A DNA stretch of 64,000 bases from Streptomyces reniochalinae (GTDB lineage Bacteria; Actinomycetota; Actinomycetes; Streptomycetales; Streptomycetaceae): assembly GCF_003323735.1 (NCBI RefSeq), contig NZ_QOIM01000018.1, positions 186,001 to 250,000 of the forward strand. Reading direction: 5' to 3'. Position 1 is the first letter of the stretch. Each line of letters begins with the position of its first letter. Position numbers and translations under genes: made by a program. Under the pieces are notes generated by a model. It was not told where the DNA came from. It did not search any database and saw nothing but the letters and a program-made list of their open reading frames with translations. Of this stretch, positions 9,874 to 18,156 are shown one piece after another.

Positions 9874-11529
9874 TCAGGCCCTCGCCGGTCCTTCGGGGGC
9901 GTCGGTGCCCGTAGCGCCGCCCGCGCCCGCGCCGCCCGCCGAGGCGCCGTCGGAGACCTCCGGACCCCCGTGCCCCCCGGACCCTCCCGGGCCGCGTGCC
10001 TCCAGCCTGACGTCCTTGAGCAGCAGCGCGAGCACCAGGCCGATCAGGAGGACCGGTACGGCCGAGAGGAAGACGGTCGACAGGGCGCTGCTGTAGACGT
10101 CGGCCACCGCGGAGGCCGTCTGCGGGTCGAGGGTGTCGATCTTCCGGGGTTCGAGGGAGCCGCCCACCACCTGGTCGGCCACGTCCGAGGGGAGCAGGCG
10201 TGCCGCTTCGCCGGCCAGGCGTGCGTTGAGCAGGGAGCCGAAGACGGTGGCGCCGAAGGCGACACCGAGGTTGCGGGCGAGGCCGACCGTGGAGGTGCTG
10301 ACGCCTATGTGGGCGCGCGGCGCGGTGCTCTGGGCGACGAGTGTCGTCACCTGCGAGGAGAGTCCGACCCCGATGCCCATGACGGCCAGCAGGAGGCTGA
10401 ACGTCGCTGTGCCCGTGTCCGCGGAGGTCAGCGACATCAGGCCCGCGGCGCCGGTCGCCAGCGCTGTGCTGGCGACCGGGAACCACTTGTAGCGCCCGGT
10501 CTTGCCGATCACCTGTCCTGCCACGACCGTCGCCACGGCCATGCCGATCATCGCGGGCAGGAAGAGGAGTCCGGTGCGGGTGGCGCTCACGCCTTCGACG
10601 GTCTGGAAGAGGAGGGGTACGAAGTTGACGCAGCCGAAGAAGGCGAAGCTGACGGCGAAGGCGACCACCACGCAGATGGTGAACGTCCGGTCGCCGAAGA
10701 GCCCGAGCGGGACGATCGGTTCGGCCGCGCGCCGCTCGTGGCGTACCCACACCGCGCCCAGCGCGACGGCGCCCGCGGCCAGGCTCCAGACGGCGGGGTG
10801 GCCCCAGCCGTAGCGGCCGGCCAGGTCCGTCACCAGGACGAGGCAGACGATGACTCCGGTCAGCAGCGCCGTACCGGCGTGGTCGATGCGGGGCCGGGCC
10901 GCCTTGCGGGCGGTCGTGGGCAGCAGGATCCTGATGCCCGCCATGGCGAGCAGGCCCAGCGGCACGTTGATGAGGAAGATCCACCGCCAGCCGAGCTGGT
11001 CGGTCAGGAAGCCGCCGGCCAGCGGGCCCGCGAGGTTGGCGATGACCATGACACCGGCGAACCACCCCTGGTATTTGGCCCGTTGGCGCGGTGGCATCAG
11101 GTCGCCGAGGACGGAGAACGCGCTGACCTGGAGCCCTCCGCCGCCGAGCCCTTGGAGGGCGCGGAAGACGATGAGCTGGCCCATGGAACCGGCCGCGCCG
11201 CAGGCCACCGAACCCGCGAGGAAGAGCACGATGGCGGTCAGGTAGACCGCGCGGCGGCCGAAGAGGTCGCCGAGCTTTCCGTACACGGGCATGGCCACGC
11301 TGAAGGTCAGCATGTACGCGGTGAAGGTCCAGCTGTAGAGGTCCAGGGCGCCCAGATCGCCGGTCAGGCTGGGCCCCGCGGTGGCGACGATCGACTGGTC
11401 GAGCATCGACATCGCGCTGGTCAGCAGCAGGGCGGCGAGGAGCAGCGGGAACCTGGGCGGCAGGGAGCGCGGGGGCGGCGGTGCGGTGTCCGCAGGTCTG
11501 GGGGACCGGCCTGGTCCGGTGTCGGTCAT
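9874..11529 (-). CDS. DHA2-family (14-TM) MFS drug efflux transporter
   Basis: The protein has 551 residues. ATG 11529 has GGAGAG upstream and precedes the first membrane helix. Signature motifs are present: MLDQSIVATAGPSL near TM1 (the DHA2 family motif D-x-x-I-V-x-x-A), YGKLGDLFGRRAVYL (motif A after TM2), and GPLAGGFLTDQLGWRWIFLINVP (motif C and family motif, in TM5-6). This is the EmrB/QacA group, proton-driven exporters of hydrophobic drugs. It diverges from the SARP gene, sharing a 349-bp intergenic region with SARP-like heptads and a possible MarR site, so it is probably the export and self-resistance pump for the polyketide. Confidence 0.92.
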   Translation of the reverse strand: MTDTGPGRSPRPADTAPPPPRSLPPRFPLLLAALLLTSAMSMLDQSIVATAGPSLTGDLGALDLYSWTFTAYMLTFSVAMPVYGKLGDLFGRRAVYLTAIVLFLAGSVACGAAGSMGQLIVFRALQGLGGGGLQVSAFSVLGDLMPPRQRAKYQGWFAGVMVIANLAGPLAGGFLTDQLGWRWIFLINVPLGLLAMAGIRILLPTTARKAARPRIDHAGTALLTGVIVCLVLVTDLAGRYGWGHPAVWSLAAGAVALGAVWVRHERRAAEPIVPLGLFGDRTFTICVVVAFAVSFAFFGCVNFVPLLFQTVEGVSATRTGLLFLPAMIGMAVATVVAGQVIGKTGRYKWFPVASTALATGAAGLMSLTSADTGTATFSLLLAVMGIGVGLSSQVTTLVAQSTAPRAHIGVSTSTVGLARNLGVAFGATVFGSLLNARLAGEAARLLPSDVADQVVGGSLEPRKIDTLDPQTASAVADVYSSALSTVFLSAVPVLLIGLVLALLLKDVRLEARGPGGSGGHGGPEVSDGASAGGAGAGGATGTDAPEGPARA

Positions 11530-11689
11530 CGGGCTCTCTCCGTCCGTCGTCGGTCGGTGGCCAGGCCCGGGCGCGGCGGCCGACGGGGTTCGGGCGGGGG
11601 CGGGGCGACGGTGCGTCGACGCTCCCGGCGCGATCGGTCGGCCTCCACGTGGCTCCACCACCCGCTGAAGGTCATGTATGGACTCTTGG

Positions 11690-11716
11690 CAATTGTATGT
11701 CATTCGCATGTAAGTG
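11690..11716. promoter_or_regulatory. Possible operator similar to the MarR-gene operator
   Basis: CAATTGTATGT at 11690-11700 followed by GCATGTAAGTG at 11706-11716 resembles the site at 16235-16260 upstream of the MarR gene (CAATTATGTG then CACATGAATG). It is A/T-rich in a G/C-rich background and lies between the divergent transporter and SARP genes. The similarity was found by eye only. Confidence 0.35.
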
Positions 11717-11786
11717 TCTGTAGCATTGGGTGTCAGGGGGCGGTGTTCAACCGGGGGGTGGAGCCGCGAATGTCGCGTGCCTGCTG

Positions 11787-11815
11787 TCGAGCAGCACTCA
11801 AGCGGAAGTCAAGTG
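11787..11815 (+). promoter_or_regulatory. SARP-type direct heptad repeats upstream of the SARP gene
   Basis: TCGAGCA (11787), TCAAGCG (11798) and TCAAGTG (11809) are three heptads with an exact 11-bp period. This is the arrangement that DnrI/ActII-ORF4-type SARPs bind just upstream of a -10 element. They end 63 bases before the SARP start, which suggests autoregulation. Confidence 0.65.
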
Positions 11816-11878
11816 ATCGACCGCAGGCTCACGAAGTGCATCAGGCCGTACGAATGATGCAAACCAACGGGAGGGCCA

Positions 11879-13711
11879 GTGCTGCAGATCGGGTTGCTCG
11901 GAACTCTGCAAGTCGTCCACGCCGGCGTTCACATCACGCCATCCGCACCGAAGGTCCGACAAGTTCTCGCGCTGTTGGCCCTGCGGGCCAACACGACGGT
12001 CGCACTGCACCAACTCGTCGACGAGCTGTGGGAGGAGCGCCCCCCCTCCAGCGCGGCGACCACGCTCCAGACCTACATCTACCAACTGCGCAAACTGCCC
12101 GGGCTGTGCGATCCCCAGCTCCCCGGCGCCGGCGCGTCACCCCGGGGCCTGCTCACCACGCCCGGCGGCTACCGCCTCGCGCTGCCCACCGGATGTCTGG
12201 ACGCCCACGAGTTCGGGGAACTGGCCGCGCGCGGCCGGGAGGCCATGGAGAGAGGCGTGGTGGCGGAAGCCGCCGACCTGTTGGAGCGGGCCCTGGCCGT
12301 CTGGCGGGGGCCCGCTCTCAGCGATCTGGCCCCGGGACCGATCGTGGGCATCGACGCGCTGCGTTTCGAGGAGAAGCGCTACGAGGTCCTGGAGGAGCGG
12401 ATCAACGCCGACCTGCTTCTGGGCCGCCACCACCACCTGATCAGCGAGCTGACCGCGCTCGCCGCCGACAACCCCACCCGCGAGGGGCTGCACGCCAAGC
12501 TGATGCTCTCGCTCTACCGGGCGGGACGGCGTCCCGAGGCCCTCGAGGTGTTCCAGCGCATCCGCCGCGTCCTCACCCGGGAGCTGGGCCTGGAGCCGTG
12601 CTCGGAGCTCCAGCGGCTGCACCAGCAGGTACTGGCCGGGGACCGGGGGCTCGACCTGCCCGCCGAGCGGACGGCCGTGCGGGGCGCGCCCGCGGGCGAC
12701 CCGCCGGTGAACCTCCCCGCCGACACCCCGCTGGTGGGTCGGGAGGCCGACCTGCTGCACGTACGCCAGATGCTCGCCGAGCCGCAGGAGCCGGACGGGC
12801 CGCGGTGCGTCGCCGTCTCCGGCGCGCCCGGCGCGGGCACCACGGCCTTCACCGTCCACCTCGCCCACCGGCTGGCCGACGCGTTCCCCGACGGGCAGCT
12901 CTACGTCTCGTTCGGCGACCCGGCGGACCCCCTGCCCGTCGAGGAGGTGCTGGCCCGCCTCCTGGAGGCGGTCGGCTACCGGCGCTCGGAGCTGCCGCCC
13001 CACCGTGCCGACCGCGCCCGCGTGTTCCACGCGTGGACCGCCGAGCGCCGCGTGCTGCTGGTCGTGGACGATGTGGCGGCCACCAGCCAGGTCGCCGACC
13101 TGCTGCCGGTCGGCTCGGGGTCCGCCGTGCTGGTGGCCGGCTACCGGCGTCTGTACGGCAGCCAGTTCCGGGCCCGCATGGACCTTCCGCCGCTGGGGCG
13201 CCAGCGGGCGCAGGAGCTGTTCTGGTCGGCGCTCGGCCGGGAGCGTGCGCTGGCCGACGCGCCCGGTGTCCGCATGATGCTCGACCTGTGCGGGGACCTG
13301 CCGGGGCCGATGCTGGAGGCGGCGGGGCTGCTGGCCCTGCGGCCGCACTGGTCGGTCCGCCGGCTCATCGACTGGCTGAGCCGCGAGCGTCCCGCTGTCG
13401 TCGCCCAGCAGAGACCGCACCCCTTCCACCACGTGCTGCGCCGCTGCGGCCGGCTCGAACCCCGGCTCAGGGACGCTCTGGCCGCGCTGGCGTGGGCGTT
13501 AACCGGCGATCTCACCGTGGAGGCGGCGGCCAGGGCGCTGGGCAAGGGCGCCGACGAGACCGAGGAACTCCTCGAGGAGCTGGTCGAGTTCTTCATCCTG
13601 GGCGTGGACCGGGCGACCGACCCGCACACGGAGCGGTTCTTCCAGTACCGCATGGCGCCGTTGGTCCGTATGGCGCTGCGCGCCATGCAGCCCGCCGACA
13701 CCTGCGTCTGA
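11879..13711 (+). CDS. SARP family pathway-specific activator with NB-ARC-like ATPase domain
   Basis: The protein has 610 residues from GTG 11879 (GGGAGGG at 11869-11875). The N-terminal winged-helix DNA-binding domain is typical (LQIGLLGTLQV, then KVRQVLALLALRANTTV and LVDELWEERPPSSAATTL). A bacterial transcriptional activation domain follows (LEERINADLLLGRH to ELGLEPCSELQRLHQQVLAG). The C-terminal NTPase-like part has GAPGAGTT at about 315-322, where the essential Walker A lysine is replaced by threonine, and a Walker B-like RRVLLVVDDVAAT. It belongs to the AfsR/DnrI group and is probably the cluster activator. Heptad repeats stand before its own gene and before several biosynthetic operons. 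Confidence 0.93.
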   Translation: MLQIGLLGTLQVVHAGVHITPSAPKVRQVLALLALRANTTVALHQLVDELWEERPPSSAATTLQTYIYQLRKLPGLCDPQLPGAGASPRGLLTTPGGYRLALPTGCLDAHEFGELAARGREAMERGVVAEAADLLERALAVWRGPALSDLAPGPIVGIDALRFEEKRYEVLEERINADLLLGRHHHLISELTALAADNPTREGLHAKLMLSLYRAGRRPEALEVFQRIRRVLTRELGLEPCSELQRLHQQVLAGDRGLDLPAERTAVRGAPAGDPPVNLPADTPLVGREADLLHVRQMLAEPQEPDGPRCVAVSGAPGAGTTAFTVHLAHRLADAFPDGQLYVSFGDPADPLPVEEVLARLLEAVGYRRSELPPHRADRARVFHAWTAERRVLLVVDDVAATSQVADLLPVGSGSAVLVAGYRRLYGSQFRARMDLPPLGRQRAQELFWSALGRERALADAPGVRMMLDLCGDLPGPMLEAAGLLALRPHWSVRRLIDWLSRERPAVVAQQRPHPFHHVLRRCGRLEPRLRDALAALAWALTGDLTVEAAARALGKGADETEELLEELVEFFILGVDRATDPHTERFFQYRMAPLVRMALRAMQPADTCV

Positions 13712-13782
13712 GCGCCCGCGTCGCAGGGGGTGCCCTACGGCGCCACCCTGGGACGCGGCGTGCGCGGGGACGGCCGGGTCGG

Positions 13783-15648
13783 TCACAGGTCCAGGTCGTC
13801 CCCGAGCGTCAGGAGCCAGGAGTTGACCTGGAGCACCATCTCGATGTTCATCCGGTGCAGCCAGTCCTGCACCTCGGCCCCGCCGTGCGCGACCACGGCA
13901 CGGGCCGCCTCGGTGTCCAGCATGGGCAGCACCGGCGAGGCGGGGTCGGCCAGCACGTCCGCGAACTCCTGGTGCAGCGCTTTGGTGTAGGTCAGGTCCT
14001 GACTGACCGGGAAGGGCGCCTTGGGACGGTCGAGGACCATCTCGGGCAGCAGGTCGCGGACGGCCGCGCGCAGCAGGCTCTTCTCGCGCCCGTCGTAGGT
14101 CTTCAACTCCCAGGGGATGTTGTAGGCGTACTGGACGATCCTGCGGTCGCAGAAGGGCACGCGCACCTCCAGCCCGGAGATCATGCTGAGCCGGTCGTTG
14201 CGCTCCAGCAGCCGCGGCAGCCAGTGCGTCAGGTGCAGATGGCAGACCTCGCGGGCGCGCCGCTCCTCCGCCTCCTCGCCGGGCAGCCTGGGTATGTGGG
14301 CCATCGCCTGCGCGTAGCGCTCCGCGTAGTAGGTGCCCATGTCGAGCCGTTTCTTGAAGGCGGGGGACAGGAGCCCCTGCCCCAGCCCCTGGCGGGTGCC
14401 CGGGTGCCACTGTTCGAACGCGACCCAGGGGAACTGCTCCTCGTAGGCCAGGTCGGGGATGTGCACCCAGCTGTAGCCGCCGAAGATCTCGTCGGCGCTC
14501 TCCCCGGTGAGCGCGACCTTGGAGTGTCCCCGTACGCCGGCGAACGCCTGGTAGGTGGAGGTGTCCATGTCGCCGAAGGGGGCCGGCACGTCCTGTGCGC
14601 GCAGCACGGTGCGGCGGGCGACCGGATCGAGGAGGTCGGCGGTGGTCAGCTCGATCTCCAGGTGTTCGGCGCCGACGTGTTCGGCGACGGCCCGCGCGTA
14701 CGGGGAGTCGGGGGCGCTGCGCACGAGGTCGGGCTGGAAGTTGTCGCTGTAGCCGCTGTAGGTGACGGTCGTGGTGCGGACGGGGCCCGAACCCTGCACG
14801 GCCAGGGCGCCCGCGGCCAGAGCGGCGACGCTGCTGGAGTCCAGGCCGCCGGAGAGCATGACGCTCAGCGGCACGTCGGAGACCAACTGCTCGGTGACGC
14901 TGCTCTCCAGCAGTTCGCGCACCTGGCCGATCGTCCGGTCGAGGCCGTCCTCGTGCGGACGGGCCTCCAGCTGCCAGTACCGCCGCAGCGACAGCTCGCC
15001 CCCGGGGCCGTAGCGCAGGGTGTGGCCTGGCGGGAGGTCGCGGATGTCGCGGTGGACGCTCTCGCCCGGCGCCCGCGCCATCGAGAACAGGACCCGCAGT
15101 CCTTCGAGGTCCACGGTGGGGCTGACGTCCGGGTGGGCGAGCAGGGCCTTGGGTTCGGAGCCGAACACCAGTCCGTCGCGGGTGGGGGCGTAGGAGAGCG
15201 GCTTGATGCCGAACCGGTCCCTGGCCAGGAACAGTGAACGGTCGCGCGCGTCCCAGACGGCGAACGCGAACATCCCCTCCAGGTGCTCCACGCATCTCTC
15301 GCCCCACTCCAGGTACGCGCGCAGCACCACTTCGGTGTCGCTGCGGGTGCGGAAGCGGTGGCCCCGGCCGCTCAGTTCGCCGCGCAACTCGCGGAAGTTG
15401 TAGACCTCTCCGCAGTAGGTGAGGGTCGCCGCGGGCTCCTCGCTCTCGTCGGAGGCCATGGGCTGGCGCCCGCCGCTCAGGTCGATGACGGCCATCCGGG
15501 TGTGGACCAGCGTGACGTGCCCGCGGCTCCACGCTCCGGCGGCGTCGGGCCCCCGGCAGGCCATCGTGTGCGCCATGGACGCGGCGACCCCCGGGTCCTG
15601 ACGGGTCCTGGCGTCCTGGCGGACGGCCCAACCTGCGATTCCGCACAT
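13783..15648 (-). CDS. Asparagine synthase (glutamine-hydrolysing)-like amidotransferase
   Basis: The protein has 621 residues from ATG 15648, so that the catalytic Cys2 follows Met (MCGIAGW). The N-terminal glutaminase (Ntn) domain carries CRGPDAAGAW, YCGEVYNFRELR and FAVWDARDRSLFLARDRFGIKPL. The C-terminal synthetase domain has the PP-loop ATP motif SVMLSGGLDSSSVAAL and the later LTGESADEIFGGYSW. In type II PKS clusters such enzymes (OxyD-type, and those of fredericamycin and lysolipin-like pathways) amidate a starter or the finished chain. Convergent with the SARP gene. Placing it in the pathway is inference from context; a primary-metabolism AsnB is less likely, since it lies within the cluster. 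Confidence 0.9.
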   Translation of the reverse strand: MCGIAGWAVRQDARTRQDPGVAASMAHTMACRGPDAAGAWSRGHVTLVHTRMAVIDLSGGRQPMASDESEEPAATLTYCGEVYNFRELRGELSGRGHRFRTRSDTEVVLRAYLEWGERCVEHLEGMFAFAVWDARDRSLFLARDRFGIKPLSYAPTRDGLVFGSEPKALLAHPDVSPTVDLEGLRVLFSMARAPGESVHRDIRDLPPGHTLRYGPGGELSLRRYWQLEARPHEDGLDRTIGQVRELLESSVTEQLVSDVPLSVMLSGGLDSSSVAALAAGALAVQGSGPVRTTTVTYSGYSDNFQPDLVRSAPDSPYARAVAEHVGAEHLEIELTTADLLDPVARRTVLRAQDVPAPFGDMDTSTYQAFAGVRGHSKVALTGESADEIFGGYSWVHIPDLAYEEQFPWVAFEQWHPGTRQGLGQGLLSPAFKKRLDMGTYYAERYAQAMAHIPRLPGEEAEERRAREVCHLHLTHWLPRLLERNDRLSMISGLEVRVPFCDRRIVQYAYNIPWELKTYDGREKSLLRAAVRDLLPEMVLDRPKAPFPVSQDLTYTKALHQEFADVLADPASPVLPMLDTEAARAVVAHGGAEVQDWLHRMNIEMVLQVNSWLLTLGDDLDL

Positions 15649-15753
15649 GCGGCGATCTCCTTCCGTGACCTTGCGGTGCCTGGGCGTCAAGAGTTGTGCG
15701 GCCCGCTCGAAGTGGCGTGGAGAGGCGCTGGTCCTTGCGTGGTGCGGCTCTCC

Positions 15754-16182
15754 TCACCCCTGGCGTGCGTCCTTGCGGTACGCGGGGATGAGGACGGCGC
15801 CGACCGCCAGGTGCAGGCAGACGAGCGCGACGCGGTTGCCGCCCGACAGGCCGGCGGAGAACAGCGGCGCGAACAGCGAGAGCACCACCACGGCGCAGGC
15901 GATGGCACTCCACACGGTGCGTGCCCGACCGGTCAGCCGCTCCAGGAGGGCGAGCAGGCCCCAGCCCACGAGGGAGAGCACGGCCACCGAGACGATCACG
16001 ACGGGGAGGGCCAGCTCGCTGGTGGTGGTGGAGCCGGGGCCGTCGGGGGTCCGCAGGTCGACGCCGAGGACCGGGTCGGCGAGCACCCAGATGAGTGCGG
16101 CGAGCACCACGGCGCCCACCACGGCGAGAGCGCGGGTGCGTACGGGGCTGACGGTGCGGGTGGCGGAGTGGGATGCGGACAT
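15754..16182 (-). CDS. DUF6069 family membrane protein
   Basis: The protein has 142 residues with four predicted membrane helices: ALAVVGAVVLAALIWVLADP, VVIVSVAVLSLVGWGLLALL, VWSAIACAVVVLSLFAPLFS and VALVCLHLAVGAVLIPAY. ATG 16182 has GGAGAAGG upstream. The helix arrangement and the RTWSA-type linker match DUF6069. Such genes often sit divergent to a regulator gene. Here it diverges from the MarR gene across a short region with an inverted repeat, so it is probably under MarR control. Function unknown. Confidence 0.72.
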   Translation of the reverse strand: MSASHSATRTVSPVRTRALAVVGAVVLAALIWVLADPVLGVDLRTPDGPGSTTTSELALPVVIVSVAVLSLVGWGLLALLERLTGRARTVWSAIACAVVVLSLFAPLFSAGLSGGNRVALVCLHLAVGAVLIPAYRKDARQG

Positions 16183-16238
16183 GGCGTTCCTTCTCCTTCG
16201 GACGGGGACGCGGGGCGCGTCGCATGGCATCGTCAATT

Positions 16239-16255
16239 ATGTGTGAGAAGCACAT
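16239..16255. promoter_or_regulatory. Inverted repeat, probable MarR operator
   Basis: ATGTG (16239-16243) and CACAT (16251-16255) form an inverted repeat around a 7-base spacer within an A/T-rich patch between the divergent DUF6069 and MarR genes. Position and A/T content suit a MarR-family autoregulatory site. Confidence 0.5.
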
Positions 16256-16326
16256 GAATGACAACAGCACCTACGATGGCCACCCATCAATATGCCTGCT
16301 ACACGGATGCCAGTAGCCTCGGGAGC

Positions 16327-16854
16327 GTGACGAAGGACGAAGGAAGCCAGCCGCACGCCCCGGCGCCGGGCGGAAGCCACGAGAAGGTCGACGAGACCGT
16401 GCTGTCGGCCATCGAGGCGGCGATGATCCGGATTCGCCGCCGCCAGTCCCGGCGCAGCCTCGCCCGGCCCGTGGTCAACGACCTCGACGAACCGGTGGAG
16501 CTCAACACGCTCGCCGTCATCGACGCCGTCGACGAGGGCGCGGGCGACAGCAGCCGCGACGTCACGGTCGGGTTCGTCGCCGACCGGCTCGCCATCGACC
16601 CCTCACGGGCCAGCCGGATCGTCGCCGAAGCCGTCAGATCGGGGTTCGTACGCCGGGTGGCCTCGCAGGAGGACGGCCGCAGAAGCTGCCTTGAGCTGAC
16701 CGCGACGGGCGAGGAAGCCGTGGCCGCCGCCCACCGGACGCGGCAGCTCTTCTACTCCGACGTGCTGGGGGACTGGGACGCGGGCGAGCAGCGGGAGTTC
16801 GCACGCCTGCTCACCAAGTTCGTGCGCTCACTGGACGACGCCGCCGGCGAGTGA
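16327..16854 (+). CDS. MarR family transcriptional regulator
   Basis: The protein has 175 residues from GTG 16327. The domain is recognisable: NTLAVIDAVDEG, VGFVADRLAIDPSRASRIVAEAVRSGFVRRV (helix-turn-helix) and the wing ASQEDGRRSCLELTATGEEAV. A TAGCCT hexamer about 7 bases before GTG 16327 and the lack of a good SD suggest a leaderless mRNA. An in-frame ATG at 16258 would add 23 residues and is less likely, since it starts inside the operator region. It may sense the polyketide or an intermediate and control DUF6069 and perhaps the efflux pump at 9874-11529, whose promoter carries a similar A/T-rich site. Confidence 0.85.
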   Translation: MTKDEGSQPHAPAPGGSHEKVDETVLSAIEAAMIRIRRRQSRRSLARPVVNDLDEPVELNTLAVIDAVDEGAGDSSRDVTVGFVADRLAIDPSRASRIVAEAVRSGFVRRVASQEDGRRSCLELTATGEEAVAAAHRTRQLFYSDVLGDWDAGEQREFARLLTKFVRSLDDAAGE

Positions 16855-17007
16855 CGAGGCGCCACCCGCGCCCGCGCCCGTCCACCGGCCTTCGAGCGGC
16901 CTTCGAGCCCTCCCCGCGAGGCTGACCGCGCCACAACCCGCTAACCGACGGCGCGTCGAAGGCCCCGAGCGACGGGCTCCCGCGCCCGGCCCCAAGGAGG
17001 CGCGACG

Positions 17008-18039
17008 GTGAGTACGACTGACCAGACGGAGAGGCGGCCGGCACCCGCATCCCGGCGGGGCCGCCCCGCACCGGCCGGGCCTCCGGGCCCCGGCGCGGCC
17101 GCGCGGGCCGCCGGACTGCCGACCGCCCTGCGCTGGGCCTACCTCATGGTGATCGTGGCGACCCTCTCCGCCATCGCCAGCAACGTCTTCGAGATAGCCC
17201 ACCAGGTGGAGACCAGTGTGGCGGGCGCCGCCACCACCGGCGACCTCGTCCTGACCATCGCGTTCTGCGCGCTGTTCGGGTTCTTCGCCGAGATGCTGCG
17301 GGCCGGCCGGCAGTGGGGCCGGGTCCTGTTGACGATCTTCACCTCCCTGGGCATCGCCTTCACCGGCGCGGGACTGCTCCAGATCGGTGGGCGGCCGCTC
17401 GTGGGGCCGTTGCAGGGCGGCCTGGCCGTCGTCAGCCTGGTGACGTCCGTGGCCGGTCTCGTCCTGCTCTTCGTCCCGTCCGCGAACCGCTGGATGGCCC
17501 AGGTGCGCGGGACGGCCAGGACGATCCCGCAGCGGATGCGCAAGGCGGTACTGACCACGCACGTGGCCATCTCGGTGGGCTGGCTGGGACTGGTGACGGG
17601 CATGTTCGCGATGTCCGTGGCCGGCGCCACCACCGGCAGCGCCGAGCAGCAGGCCGCGATGTACCGCACCATGTCGCTGCTCGACGAGATCTTCCTCGGC
17701 ATGACCAGCATGTTCGCCCTGATCACCGGCATCACGGTCAGCGCCGGCACCAAGTGGGGGCTGATGCGCCGCCGGTGGGTGACCGTCAAGTTCTTCGTCA
17801 CGATGGGCGTGATGATGCTCGGCTTCGGCGTCATCCACCAGTACATCCTCGAAGCCAACGAGCTGGTCGAGGCCGGCGCCGCGGTGCGAGGCGCCGAACT
17901 GAACCGGGTCGGCTGGTCGATGGCAGGCTCGGCGGCCCTGGCCCTGTGCTCTCTCGTGTTCATGACGGCGGTCTCCACCTACAAGCCCTGGGGCCCGACC
18001 CGCTGGGGCCGCAGGCACACGTCCAAGACCGCCCGCTGA
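17008..18039 (+). CDS. Multi-pass membrane protein with DUF2269-like C-terminal half
   Basis: The protein has 343 residues from GTG 17008, with AAGGAGG 7 bases upstream. A proline/arginine-rich cytosolic N-terminus of about 45 residues precedes roughly eight membrane helices in two blocks: residues about 48-155, then about 180-330 beginning AVLTTHVAISVGWLGLVTGM. The second block, with HVAISVGWLG and KFFVTMGVMMLGFGVIHQYIL, resembles the DUF2269 predicted integral membrane family. Function is unknown. It lies between the MarR and KSIII genes on the same strand, so it may belong to the PKS cluster as a membrane accessory. Confidence 0.65.
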   Translation: MSTTDQTERRPAPASRRGRPAPAGPPGPGAAARAAGLPTALRWAYLMVIVATLSAIASNVFEIAHQVETSVAGAATTGDLVLTIAFCALFGFFAEMLRAGRQWGRVLLTIFTSLGIAFTGAGLLQIGGRPLVGPLQGGLAVVSLVTSVAGLVLLFVPSANRWMAQVRGTARTIPQRMRKAVLTTHVAISVGWLGLVTGMFAMSVAGATTGSAEQQAAMYRTMSLLDEIFLGMTSMFALITGITVSAGTKWGLMRRRWVTVKFFVTMGVMMLGFGVIHQYILEANELVEAGAAVRGAELNRVGWSMAGSAALALCSLVFMTAVSTYKPWGPTRWGRRHTSKTAR

Positions 18040-18156
18040 CCCTCCCCACCGCACGGGCGGCGGCCCCTGGGCCACAGCGCCGCCCGTGCCTTCCGCACGC
18101 CGGCCCGTGCCCCCGGTAAGCAGGCCGGGCCGTCCGCATGCCAGGAAAGGACGAAC

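Noticed and set aside
8572..15237. A 2221-codon open frame on the + strand
   Set aside because: It crosses acpS, the DHA2 transporter, the SARP and AsnB genes in wrong phases; it is an artefact of G/C-rich third positions, with Arg/Pro/Gly-rich nonsense composition.
15649..15753. SARP heptads upstream of AsnB
   Set aside because: TCAAGAG and TCGAAGT occur there but 20 bp apart, not 11 or 22, so I did not count them as an array.
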